From Paramacrobiotus richtersi (taxonomy: Eukaryota; Tardigrada; Eutardigrada; Parachela; Macrobiotidae), in contig JAQGAU010000224.1 in NCBI GenBank assembly GCA_034698045.1, positions 1-33,971 on the forward strand: a stretch of DNA of 33,971 bases. The letters are read 5' to 3'. Shown piece after piece: positions 22,601-31,867 of this stretch (position 1 is its first letter; each line of letters starts with the position of its first letter). The notes under the pieces were generated by a model. The model was not told the DNA's origin and ran no database searches. It was given only the letters and a program-made list of their open reading frames with translations. The translations under genes were made by a program, and so were the position numbers.

Positions 22601-22744
22601 ATGTTTTCATTCGGCGAAGGACACCGTTTCCATAATTTTGACGATTTTGCCGTGGAAGTTCCGGGCGGACAGATTAGATCCGGGCGGAGTATGAAGCATG
22701 CCCTACTGATACAGTGCTTTAAACCATTACGTAAATACATATAA
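22601..22744 (+). pseudogene. F1: truncated 5' end of the F gene
   Basis: The first 20 codons (MFSFGEGHRFHNFDDFAVEV) are identical to F2 except for one residue, then the homology ends abruptly at the duplication break. The frame runs 27 more codons into unrelated sequence and stops at 22744. The promoter side is preserved, so it may still be transcribed, but no domain is retained. Confidence 0.75.
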
Positions 22745-22796
22745 CAACGCTAGCGTCCTGCGCCAATCGTTGACCAACATGAACTGTACTTACAAG

Positions 22797-22990
22797 TCAT
22801 ATAAAAAACTTGCTCCGCAGCAGGTACTTGGTCTCTAAGCCAGGGTATCGCAAACCCGTTAAATCGCACTGGATGCAGTATAATCGACTGACAATGAATA
22901 CGGGAAGCGGCACTGCTGTCATCGATTGATGGTGAATTCTGCTAAAGTGGTCCCAGTAGTAAGGGACGATCGATGTCGGCTGAATGATAA
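22797..22990 (-). pseudogene. A6: second copy of the A5 orphan exon
   Basis: The frame reads PYYWDHFSRI, VFIVSRLYCIQCDLTGLRYP and ends LLRSKFFI, matching A5 at 2119-2304. No upstream exon is visible. It lies head to head with A7, as A5 does with A1. Confidence 0.45.
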
Positions 22991-23062
22991 TGATCAAATG
23001 ATTTCGTACAAAGCAAACCGGCTTGTGCAACGATATTAAATGTAGCGCTTTGTGATAAAAAA

Positions 23063-23448
23063 GGCGGTCTGGGGCCCTGCAATCGGCTTTTGTTACGCCG
23101 ACTGAGGCTGACTGGGACGTGCTGGACATTGTCGGATTGTTAACGGAAATCACATGCAGTGCCACTCTTTGGGGTAATACAGCAGCGGGCGGGGTGATGA
23201 CGTATAGTAAACTGGACACTGGAGTGACCTATGACGCCGATATGGTAGTGACTAGTGAGGGAATAGTGGGCAACGGGGTCAGCGTGCTTGGCAAGGTCTT
23301 TTCCGAACTGTCTGATTTAATCGGATTCTTGATTTTCTCGGTGCCGACGATTGTTTATGAGGGCATGGTTATGCTCGGTGACATTTGGGAATTCTTACAC
23401 TCCACTGTAAATCGCTTCAGAATGAGCGTTTTGCTCATGGGTGCATGA
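23063..23448 (+). pseudogene. A7: 3' part of a family A gene
   Basis: GGCGGTCTGGGGCCCTGCAA matches A1 exon 2 at the WIGGLGPFN loop. One base is missing just after it; then the frame TPTEADWDVLDIVGLLTEIT, WGNTAAGGVMTYSKL, VPTIVYEGMVMLGDIWEFLH, NRFRMSVLLMGA follows to a TGA at 23446-23448. The 5' two thirds of the gene (TM1 to TM3) are absent. It shows what the A1 frame should be across its own break, and has seven to nine extra residues after KL. Confidence 0.62.
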
Positions 23449-23977
23449 GTATCCTCGATACTTGTATCATTTGCTAAATTCTGCACTTTCCCAAATTCGC
23501 CGCATGAATATACCAGGGTTTAGTACATGATATTGTAGCCCCTTTTAACGTTGAATGACGGAATTATTGAGCTTCATGATTTATGTGTCGTACATTCGTT
23601 AAACCTGTAGCCCGGTATGCAACATAAATACATGCCCTTTAGGACTCTCAGTGGAATCTGTAAACAGAAGCGCGTAAACCAAAAACCGGATTGTGCAACG
23701 ATAAAGCGCTGAGTGATCAACGCGATTGTAAGCAGCAAATTTTCATGACACGTGTACAGATCTGCGTATGCTGCACATTGTACCGACACAAATCCATAGC
23801 ATGTTAGCGCCAAACTGACAAACATCTTTCGCCACTTTATCAGTGCATATTGAGGATACATTTTTGAATGATAACTGCCACGCGAAAAATCCGCTAGCAA
23901 TCCGTTACTTGAAAAAATTATGGTGTTGAACCGCATCTTTGTACTGGAAGTGCAGAACGCTGGTGCCAATCTGTAGT
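23449..23977. other. B3 3'-flanking spacer
   Basis: From about 23480 this is the start of duplication copy 2. It contains no gene; a long minus-strand frame here overlaps the B3 3' end in another frame and is discounted. Confidence 0.5.
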
Positions 23978-24720
23978 CTAGTAAAAGAACGACGACGAGA
24001 CCCGGCGAACAGGAATCCAGCGACCCTTGACCAGCATATCCTTCACATCGATTTCCAACCATATAAAACGAACCCGGATAACATGCAGCATATACACGTT
24101 CATCCAGAACCCGTTCCGAACCACCGCGCAGGGATACTCTACGATTGCAGATAATACAGTATGCACATCAACATCCCTTCCAACAAACTGCTCAATGTCG
24201 ATCCAACCGATCGTGCAGAATGGGATTACAATCAGGATAAACACGGCCTTCGAGATGTAAGACGCCAAGATCATGGCAGCTCTGGCTGTAGGGGGACAAG
24301 TGACAGGATCGAGTGGTGCACAGAAATCCCAGCAAGCCGGACACACACCATCTAGTACCACAAATCCATAGAGAAGAGTCAATCCAGCACATATCGCCCA
24401 GCCAAGTGGCCACTGCTCCAGTTGGTCTGTTACGCTGAGTATGGATAGCGACCAGAAGCCATATCGGTAAAGTTTGCTTCCACACCAGACTGCGAGGCCG
24501 GACAAAAGGAAATGCAGCAGACGGAGAAGTTGACAAGTTGCTGGATCGCAGGAGCGTCCAAGGACTAGAAGAAGGCATACATTAATAATGTGGACAAACG
24601 GAATTTCTGACGCTTATTCATTTCCTTACCCAATGAAACAAATCCGAAAAGTAGGTAGAGTGCACCAGTAATTATCTGGTAACAACCGTAGAGTTTAGTA
24701 AAGCGAGAAATGGGCCACAT
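23978..24720 (-). CDS. B3: four-TM family B membrane protein
   Basis: Two exons give 225 residues. Exon 1 (24720-24630, 91 nt) encodes MWPISRFTKLYGCYQIITGA and LYLLFGFVSL. The donor is GTAAGG in phase 1; the 65-bp intron ends CTTCTAG. Exon 2 (24564-23978) has VLGRSCDPATCQLLRLLHFL (TM2), TM3 (ICAGLTLLYGFVVLDG), CPACWDFCAPLDPVTCPPTA, TM4 (AVFILIVIPFCTIGWI), VDVHTVLSAIVEYPCAVVRN and VKGRWIPVRRVSSSFFY. Despite duplication the frame is kept, and most differences from B2 lie in loops. It lies head to head with F2. Confidence 0.77.
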
Positions 24721-25327
24721 GTTGTGACTTAAGGTAGCAAAACTAAGTAAGTTCACTAGTTAGTCGTTGACCTTGGCTAACTTTTGCGAAAACTGAAGGT
24801 ATCAACGAAGCGAGATTTAATCTTGGGATTAAAATTTTGGCGACCGAACTGAGAATATTGTGCCGTACTGGTAGCCGGTAGGTTTAATAGTGTCTAGTAG
24901 CAGATTTTGTCTACATCCGAGGAGTAGTTCTTTGGACAAACTGTTGAAACCCGGGCGTATCCGCGTAGAGAAATATAGAGTTAGTGCAGCCATGCTTTGT
25001 TTTAACTGCATAATGGCACGGATCAAATTATTATTGTTGTGTGAAAGGATCTGGGCCAACCGGCTACCCATAGCGGCATAGCGACTCAGTGAGACTCTGT
25101 CTGTTGCACCTTTCTTTTTACGAGCTGTAGAGAGGCCTGTCTGTTTCGCTTATGCACAGAATGCAGATACATGAGCACGCACTGTGCTTCCTTTTCTAGG
25201 GGTAAAACCGAGCTCGTGATACGTTCCTACCCCGTACAAGTGTGTTACGAGTTTGAGTGTCGATAAAAACAGAATACTATTTCAACCTTTCAGTTTTCAG
25301 AGTTTTGATACGAAATCAACGACGACA
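24721..25327. promoter_or_regulatory. Head-to-head spacer B3/F2
   Basis: These 607 bp separate the B3 and F2 start codons and are conserved with the B2/F1 spacer. GAGCTGTAGAGAGGCCTGTC (25122 onward) differs by one base from part of the MITE at 2430-2453. A TTTTCAG just before the F2 start (near 25305) could be an acceptor for a 5' UTR intron. Confidence 0.5.
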
Positions 25328-27479
25328 ATGTTTTCATTCGGCGAAGGACAGCGTTTCCATAATTTTGACGATTTTGCCGTGGAAGTTAACGACGGCAGCG
25401 GACTGATGCGTCGCGGGATAGTCCGAAAACTGGTAGAAGATGAAGGCTTTATTGTCGATTTCGGTTATCCCCAGCACGACGCCGACTTCGTTCCCATTGG
25501 GATGTGTCTTCAGCCCATCTCATACTGGTCGCGATTCGACCGTCGATCACATACGATCCGTCCGGGAGATGTGTTGGAGGCGCTGCTCCAGAGAAACTTA
25601 GACGAACCCTGGTAAAATTATAAACCAGTGAAACAGTTTTCTGATTTCTTGTATTAAAAGAAACAGCTTTTTTGCAAAACGCGATCAAAAGATTCGAAAA
25701 ATTATGTTTCAGGAGCTGGTGTTCTGCAAAGATCCACCATCTGGATCTTCGTCATCCCTCACACGGTTACATCCTGGTGGAGGTCGACATGGGCGGGCAA
25801 ATGAGGAGGGAAGTGGTTCTGCCAACTCAGCTACGATTCAAGTGGGAAGACCACGATCCGATGTCCCTGGACCATTTCAAAACGCATTTCGTGGAGCTTC
25901 CACCCGGGAAAGATTATCTAGCGATCACCGAACTGGATGGCTTTCTGGGGGAATGGCAACGGCAAACGGCCACAATATTCCTGGAGATTTCCGAAGAAAA
26001 TCTGATCTATAGTAGCCCCATGGTCTATGGAAATCTTGTTACGGAAATTGTCGTAAGTCGATTACTTGTAGAACTTGAATAATAATCTGATGCCACTCAA
26101 TAATTTGTGCACGAACTGCAGTGGATCCATTTCGCTTCTGATGATAGATTGTAAGCCGTAAAACGACCTATACTGGAATGTAGTACCTTTCCTATCTACA
26201 ATCGTAATAGGACGAGAAAATTATAAGCCAGAATTACGAAATCTTGCAACTGCATGTACGGTATAAATTGTGGATAGATGCAGATGTGAATTAGTTGTTC
26301 AGTTAATTATCGGTTTTTCATCGAGTTATTCGGCTTCTTATTTTTCCACCCCACACTTTTGTTCCGCCTATGGTAGTTGCATTCAGGATATTGATTGTGG
26401 CAATGTGATCAACGACATATCGAATTTCCGAGCAGTGCAAGATATTACGTTACTTCTGATTCCTCGCAGTTTTTACACAGATAAATTTACCGTGCCTGTT
26501 CGTCCAGTTTTAGGGGTCGGAGTAACATTTCCATTCGGTAAAATTTATTCTTAAAAATTAAAATCAAGACATTCCATGCGCAAAAATTGCTTGAAGAGTT
26601 CGAATCTCAAGTGCGATTGCGATAAAATATCTTGCACATGGCGGAATGAAAACCCAGGGGAGTTCGATACGTCGGTTGTCCACTAACCGCTGCAGCAGAG
26701 CGTGCGCGAATAAATTTCTAAATAATTATTACACGGATTGCACTTTAGCGGTCGCCAGTCGTCAGCGTTACAGAAAAGCCTATTGGGAAATCACTGACCT
26801 CTAGTTCTCTCCAATCAAACAGATTTTTACCTTTCAGGGATTTTCCTTCGATGCTGTCGCAGCGACTATTCGGAGAGCGGCCGAAACCAAGAACCGTCCG
26901 TCGGGCCATTCGCAATCGGTTGCCGACGGGATCGGAACCCTCACTCCAAACATTTTATCGGAAGTGTTTGTATACTTGAATGTTGTTGCGCAGACAAAGA
27001 TCCTGCGAGTGTGCCGTGACTGGAACACCCGTCTTCAAGCCACACCGACCTCCGCTCGAATCGAAATTGACATGAACATTAAGCCTTACCGATTCGCTAT
27101 TATACTGCACAAGAGCGTCAATGCATTAACCAAAGGTCTCCTTATTACAAATTCAGCGAAATCGACACGTAAGGGGAGTGAAGTGATGTCCCGACGGTCG
27201 GCCGCGGCTATTGCAGTTCTGAAGTGGAATGGTATCAAACTGGCACGTATTCTCATTCGCGGAAACATCCTTAAGTCAAAGTTTTCGAATATTCCACTGG
27301 AGCAGAACAGGTTGCCTCGGCTGGAAAAATGGCGCAGTGTGTGCAAGGAACTGGTGCTGGAAAACGTGAATGTAATCGCCGACGATGGCTACAAGATTTC
27401 TCGTGTGAAGAGGGCGGTTGTTGCTGTCGGTCAACCAGTCGTACCGGAAGAGTTCCTGCAGAAATGGGCTACAGACTGA
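25328..27479 (+). CDS. F2: FMRP-like N-terminus fused to an F-box protein
   Basis: Three exons (25328-25611, 25713-26052, 26838-27479) give 421 residues. Joins are phase 2 then phase 0, with introns of 101 and 785 bp. Residues 15-65: FAVEVNDGSGLMRRGIVRKL with VDFGYPQHDADFVPIGMC, like a first Agenet/Tudor module. Residues 80-150: RPGDVLEALLQRNLDEPWSW then ILVEVDMG, matching the second FMRP module including the E-P-x-x-W pattern. Residues about 150-225: FKTHFVELPPGKDYLAI, then ATIFLEISEENLIY, like the KH0 region that follows in FMRP. Residues about 248-280: LTPNILSEVFVYLNVVAQTK then ILRVCRDWN, an F-box. The C-terminus is basic with no recognised repeats. Inferred role: SCF-type substrate adaptor whose recognition part derives from an FMR1-type fold. 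The FMRP link is by motif order only. Confidence 0.72.
26053..26837 (+). other. Intron 2 of F2
   Basis: It starts GTAAGT and ends TTTTTACCTTTCAG. It is much longer than the other introns here. A plus-strand open frame at 26270-26554 has no recognised homolog. CTTGAAGAGTTCGAATCTCA near 26591 is a near-palindrome. Confidence 0.7.
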
Positions 27480-28591
27480 TGGATTCCACAAAACGGAAAG
27501 GCGACCAACTTGTAGGAGGGATCAAAACAAGGCTGGTAGTGGTCGAAGATATGAGCGACCCTCAAGCAACATACGAATCGCATTACTTAACCTTTCTCTG
27601 TTATAATAATGATATCATAACTCTTTCTTTGTTAGCAAGCGCCGTGGTACGTACACAAAGCAATATTCGACAACATCAGTTCAAATAAAAACACTCTTAT
27701 CTGTAGACTCGGCATAATGTAACGTCCTTACTGCTTGTTTTTACTCTGTATTACTTCCTGTTTTGATAGACTGTCTGTCATCCAGTTCATTATTCCTTTG
27801 GTCTTTCCCCTTCTAGTGTGTTTTTCTCCACATTAATTCAACCGATAACAAGTCTACAACTGTCACATAGACATCTTGAATCTTCTTCAATATTATGTTA
27901 AAAAAAATTTCTCTGAAGTCTGCGGAATTCGGACTGAGCGTAATCAGGCATTCACTACCGAACTGTTAGCCCGCGAAACTTAATAAAATTTATTGAGTAG
28001 TGAACGGGTTACAGCTGATGTATAGTTTGCGCGGCAAGTCCACGATTAGTTTCTAGCGGAAACAGTGAAAGTACCGGAAACCACTTGTCCGCTTGTGAGG
28101 TGTTTTTTGTGACCTGTTGCTCACTGTAATCTGTGAATTCAATGAAAAATGTGAAAGCGGTAGATAAATATGTCGTTCGTAATCCTAAATGCACTTCTTC
28201 AAACTGCCAGAAAGAGTTCGGTCTAACGGGAACGACTGGTCGTTGACCCAGCGTAGATCTTATTCATAATAGGAATAATTATTAATAATTTTGCCAGTAT
28301 TACGATGATGAACAAGTCCAGTAATTTTGCAGATGAGTTTAATATATTACTGCGCCCAACGAATCACAACTGGAACATCACAATATTACTCACATAAACA
28401 ATAATTAATATTTTAGTAAAGGCAAATTATTCGTTTTTAACAGATTTCTGCGCTTAAATTTTTCTTCCACAGTTTTTCGAACTTAGACAGAGATCTCAGA
28501 AACACTTTGCAAGACTGTAACCGCGAAATTATTTTAAAATTTGTGCTGCAAGCCAGCGGGGAAAAAACACACTTTCAGCAAACCGGAAACT
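27480..28591. other. Intergenic between F2 and B4
   Basis: This is AT-rich spacer between convergent genes. The F2 stop is followed by a probable 3' UTR (AATAAA at about 27686). No gene seen. Confidence 0.5.
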
Positions 28592-29349
28592 TCACTGCAA
28601 AAACGCCGACGCAACCTGTCGTACAGGGATCCAACGCCGTTTCGCCAGCACACTCTTCACCTGGAACTGCACCCATAGGAAACGCAGCTGAATAGTTCGC
28701 AGCAGAAGCACATTCGTCACCCAGCCCAATCGCACCAGCACGACTGAATCCTCCACCATGTCCGACAACAGAGTATGCACGTTAGGCTCCCGTCCATCGC
28801 ATTTCTCAATGATCAACTGAAACACCAGTCCGAACAGCATCACATTCAGACACAACATGTAAGTGTGAATATTCGCATAAAAGATCACCGCTGCGATCGC
28901 TGCAGGCGGACAGGATTCTAGCGAATCGGGAATATCCGGATTGAATGTAGCGCAGATTGGCCAACAAGGGGGACAGACGCTACCGACCATACCGTAGAGA
29001 CTGTTCAGTCCTGTGAAGATCCACATGTTGTTTTTCAGGGGTAGCAATTGGGTCTTGAGGTCCAGTGTCGGGTGGGGCAGCGAGAGGTGGGCATTTCGGT
29101 ACAGTGTGCGTCCGTAGTAGACTGTCAGGACCGATACAAAAATGTGCAACAGGTGGATCAGTTGACAGGTCGCTGTTTTGCAGGAACGTCCTAGAACTGA
29201 AAAAGCGCGACCATATTTGACTAATTCTATTCCACCGTCGTAAAAATAGCTTTCTTACTCAGGGTTGCCAGTCCGACAATGACGTAGAGTACACCAGCAA
29301 TCATGAGCAAATAACCGTAGAACTTGGCAAAGCGAGAAACTGGCCACAT
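28592..29349 (-). CDS. B4: four-TM family B membrane protein, divergent
   Basis: Two exons give 231 residues. Exon 1 (29349-29259, 91 nt) encodes MWPVSRFAKFYGYLLMIAGV and LYVIVGLATL. The donor is GTAAGA in phase 1; the 62-bp intron ends TTTTTCAG. Exon 2 (29196-28592) encodes ILGRSCKTATCQLIHLLHIF (TM2), TM3 (WIFTGLNSLYGMVG), the Cys loop CPPCWPICATFNPDIPD then CPPAAIAA, TM4 (YMLCLNVMLFGLVFQLII), VHTLLSDMVEDSVVLVRLGW and LAKRRWIPVRQVASAFLQ. It is the most divergent B copy yet keeps intron, exon-1 length and motifs. No F-type gene lies beside it. Confidence 0.75.
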
Positions 29350-30324
29350 TTTGACAATCGTTTACTGTAGATAAATGCAAACAGTAACCTGACTAAACAG
29401 GGAAAAGTGTCCAGATTTCCAATGCGCAAGACAGAACAATTATGTGGAATTTGGAAACATGCAATAAAACTTACTGAAAAGCAGTGGAAAGTTCTAATCT
29501 GAAAGGAGAATTCCTTCCAGAAATCAGAAACTGATAGCTCTCAGGTGCGCAGGTAGCAGTGTAGGGTGGCAACAGCCAGCAGTCACAACCACTAGGGCGG
29601 TTGTCGCATAAAATGTATAGGAATTTTTCCAAATTGCCACAGTTGCTCTTCTCACCGCCATTAGAAAAAAACTGATATATTGCCTGATATGATTTCCTGG
29701 AGGGAAGCAGGTTCAGATATTTCCAAACGCACATTCAATGCTAACTGCCCTGAGCAGTCATGTTTATTGCACCCACTTCCGGTCCATTTTCAACATATTG
29801 GATTCACATTGTGGCTTTGTTATGAATTTTGTTATGAATATTTTTTTTTATGATTGTTTGTTATGAATAGTACCGGTATATCTTATTTAATTTTGCACAT
29901 GTCTAACAATTATCGCCTGCGCGTCTTTAACATAAGAAAACCCGATAGACTAACCGTTCTTCTTGCACTTAATACACAGAAACAAAACACCTGGTTTAGA
30001 TGAATGCGTGCACTCTCAGTACTTAGCCCCGGAAGCCTTGGCTTACTTGGAGTATCGAACTGCTCTTGTTTTATCAGTTATTTCTGTGCTGTGATTTTTA
30101 ATAAATTACATTGTAGCATTGTGAAAAACTGCCCGAGTTATTGCCTCGAGTGAGCACAGCGTCACGAAGACCAGTGCAAAAGTCGTGTAACTAACAGTAA
30201 TAATCGATTAGCAGAGTATGTAGTCTGAAAGCAGCGCGTATGTGTGCATGTCCTATTACATGTGCTTCCCAGTACACGTACGTACCACGTCTGGAATTGT
30301 CGCATACGTATACGTTATAATTAG
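29350..30324. other. B4 upstream region with the conserved RPSGC block
   Basis: ACAACCACTAGGGCGG at 29585-29600 recurs at 5766 upstream of B1. The surrounding minus-strand frame (29734-29471) contains CDNRPSGCDCWLLPP and ends at a GTAAGT that could be a splice donor. It could therefore be a small Cys-rich exon or a 5' leader exon of B4. The remainder is AT-rich spacer. Confidence 0.4.
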
Positions 30325-30645
30325 GTGACAAAATTATGGGTGTATCCAAAGTGTGGCGACCAAGGACCTGGTGTAATCGATAGTGGTGAGGTTTCTCATG
30401 ACCTTTCCAATTGCCAGTGGTTGGTTGTGGTCAAGGCTAGCATACAATTACGAATCGTAATTCGGTATTCGTTGTATACAGAAAATCTTGATAGTGAGCC
30501 GAAAAAGTTGATTTTTACTCTTGAGATTTCACTTCTACATCACTCATTGCAACGCGTTACGGATCATTCAAGGCCTAAATGCCAAGATGCCAAAGGTACA
30601 ACAATGCTGCAGGTTTCTTGTAAAGCGCTTATAATGGTAGCTTAA
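30325..30645 (+). CDS. Possible CUB-like exon fragment
   Basis: After an acceptor-like TTATAATTAG, the frame reads VTKLWVYPKCGDQGPGVIDS, GEVSHDLSNCQWLVVVKASI and QLRIVIRYSLY, to a TAA at 30643. The pattern C-G, G-x-I-x-S, C-x-W-x-(I/V), then alternating hydrophobics ending in Y resembles the first half of a CUB domain. The second half (cysteines, D-x-L) is not convincing, and no start or signal peptide is seen. It may be one exon of an unseen gene, a relic, or chance. Confidence 0.3.
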   Translation: MTKLWVYPKCGDQGPGVIDSGEVSHDLSNCQWLVVVKASIQLRIVIRYSLYTENLDSEPKKLIFTLEISLLHHSLQRVTDHSRPKCQDAKGTTMLQVSCKALIMVA

Positions 30646-30702
30646 AGTCGGTGAAGATTTAGCAAGCGTAAAGGTATTATGGACGATGCAGTCAGCGCTG
30701 AA

Positions 30703-31153
30703 TTAGTACCGCGCTGATATGCAAACACGGTTCTTTGCCCACCTAGTACAGCACCCACCGTCGTCTAATACTAGCTCATAACCACGGCAGGGCACCTTGG
30801 GAGCGGGTTGGCTAGGATGGCCATACGGTTTTTGATCCACACCCGTTTTTCCTCCTCCAAAATTTTTGCCACGATCTCCAAAATTTGCCGCTCGGCGCAT
30901 GCGGGAAGACAGCACATTAACATCTGATTCCACTAGTTCCTCGCTTAGCGGTGCGGTCGTTGTTTCATCGAAAGCAGATTCCACGACTGCAACAGCTTCA
31001 CTGGGATGGCAAGAAATTTGCAGAGAGATCTGCAATATAGTCAATATACAATGTGCAGTTAAGATGGCCGCTTTTCCTAGAGAATAATAAAAGGTCACTT
31101 ACCGATAACCATGCCATAGCGCCAAGAGCGACAGAAAAACCAGTTGGCATCAT
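30703..31153 (-). CDS. D3: secreted precursor with a C-terminal four-cysteine module
   Basis: Two exons give 125 residues. Exon 1 (31153-31103, 51 nt) encodes MMPTGFSVALGAMAWLS. The donor is GTAAGT in phase 0; the 73-bp intron ends TATATTGCAG. Exon 2 (31029-30703) continues ISLQISCHPSEAVAVVESAF, an acidic propeptide, SRMRR (R-x-x-R furin-type site), a Gly/Lys stretch (AANFGDRGKNFGGGKTG) and CRGYELVLDDGGCCTRWAKN with RVCISARY. The cysteine spacing is C-x11-CC-x8-C. Exon-1 length, phase and the SC end of the leader match D1 and D2, so I group them. The first ATG gives the 17-codon exon; a second ATG follows directly. Function of the mature peptide is unknown. Confidence 0.66.
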
Positions 31154-31338
31154 TTTCCGATCGGGCTAGCTTGCTTCCAATCCTTGCAGAGAATAAATAT
31201 GCATAAAAGTAATAAAACGTATTCAAGTTGCGCTTGTTAATTGAGTAAGACAGTGACAATATGATCACCGACTCAGGAAATTTATCGTTTTATATCCCAT
31301 ACCGCAAAATGCGTTTCGCGTAGATCGAACCAGCTATT
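31154..31338. other. Short spacer D3/E2
   Basis: This holds the D3 promoter and the E2 3' end. No feature seen. Confidence 0.4.
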
Positions 31339-31785
31339 TCAAACACCAGCTTTCTGAATGCACTCTGGGTGTTTCTGGAAATCTGTCCTCAAGTGTTTTT
31401 CAGGAGCTATCCGGACCGTCCACAAATTCCCTTGCGCGAAATTGTACTCATGTCGGAACCATCCGCAAGTGTTGTAAATCCAAGCGCAGCAGTTTTGGGC
31501 AAAATTTGAAGTGGACCACACTGACACGACGGTAGTTTTTGCAAGTTCGCATAATGCCAAAGTATTACAATTTCTGCTCACTGGTAAATCAGCAACCATA
31601 TACGTACATGCCGGTAAAGTACTTATCATGAAGTGCTTCGTGTAAGCAACTACGCTGTTCGGCCCGACTGGATCAAGGTTGCTCTTACCCGAAAAGTCGC
31701 CACTTTCTCTTGAGAACCAGCTGTCTATGCAGTTTTGCTTTGCTGTGCATCCATATAAAAGCGTTCCAGTTGTTTCTGTGTCCAT
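31339..31785 (-). CDS. E2: Cys-rich small protein
   Basis: The frame is open from ATG 31785 to TGA 31339 (148 residues). A donor (GG then GTAAGAG, intron from 31688) and an acceptor (GATTTACCAG, ending 31581) remove exactly 108 bp without shifting frame, giving 112 residues. E1 keeps the donor, which supports splicing. Spliced sequence: CTAKQNCIDSWFSRESGDFS, VSRNCNTLALCELAKTTVVS, VWSTSNFAQNCCAWIYNTCG, WFRHEYNFAQ, ending HPECIQKAGV. About nine cysteines suggest an extracellular disulfide protein, yet no signal peptide is present from this ATG, so an upstream exon may be missing. No named family. It is head to head with D2, 82 bp apart. Confidence 0.55.
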   Translation of the reverse strand: MDTETTGTLLYGCTAKQNCIDSWFSRESGDFSGKSNLDPVGPNSVVAYTKHFMISTLPACTYMVADLPVSRNCNTLALCELAKTTVVSVWSTSNFAQNCCAWIYNTCGWFRHEYNFAQGNLWTVRIAPEKHLRTDFQKHPECIQKAGV

Positions 31786-31867
31786 CGTGCTTAAGTTCCG
31801 TGCAAGTTATAATTAGCGACTGTTCAAGAAATTTAAACTATTTCCTGATTGCCTCTCCAGCTAGACT
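31786..31867. promoter_or_regulatory. Compact bidirectional spacer E2/D2
   Basis: Only 82 bp separate the two start codons. AATTAGCGACTGTTCAAGAA (31812 onward) matches AATTAGTGACTATTCAAGAA at 19205, upstream of D1, so this part is conserved between the two loci. It must contain 5' leaders and promoter elements of both genes. Confidence 0.5.

Larger units (their letters stand above)
20735..22660. repeat. Segmental duplication copy 1 (B2 plus start of F1)
   Basis: This block matches 23480-25387 in order and orientation: 3' flank, B gene, intergenic region and first 60 nt of the F gene. The right break is sharp after GCCGTGGAAGTT, beyond which the two copies share nothing. The left edge is blurred. 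B2 and B3 are both intact, while F is complete only in copy 2. Confidence 0.78.
23480..25387. repeat. Segmental duplication copy 2 (B3 plus start of F2)
   Basis: See the match at 20735-22660. The A6/A7 remnants lie between the two copies, so the duplicated units are about 0.8 kb apart in the same orientation. Confidence 0.78.

Noticed and set aside
23574-24062. 162-residue minus-strand frame overlapping the B3 3' end
   Set aside because: It is in another frame from B3 and its counterpart at B2 is not open.
26582-26613. tRNA-like B box (GAGTTCGAATCTC) in F2 intron 2
   Set aside because: No A box, acceptor stem or anticodon arm fits; it is a local near-palindrome.
27086-27491. Minus-strand frames under F2 exon 3
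   Set aside because: Antisense shadows of the F-box exon.
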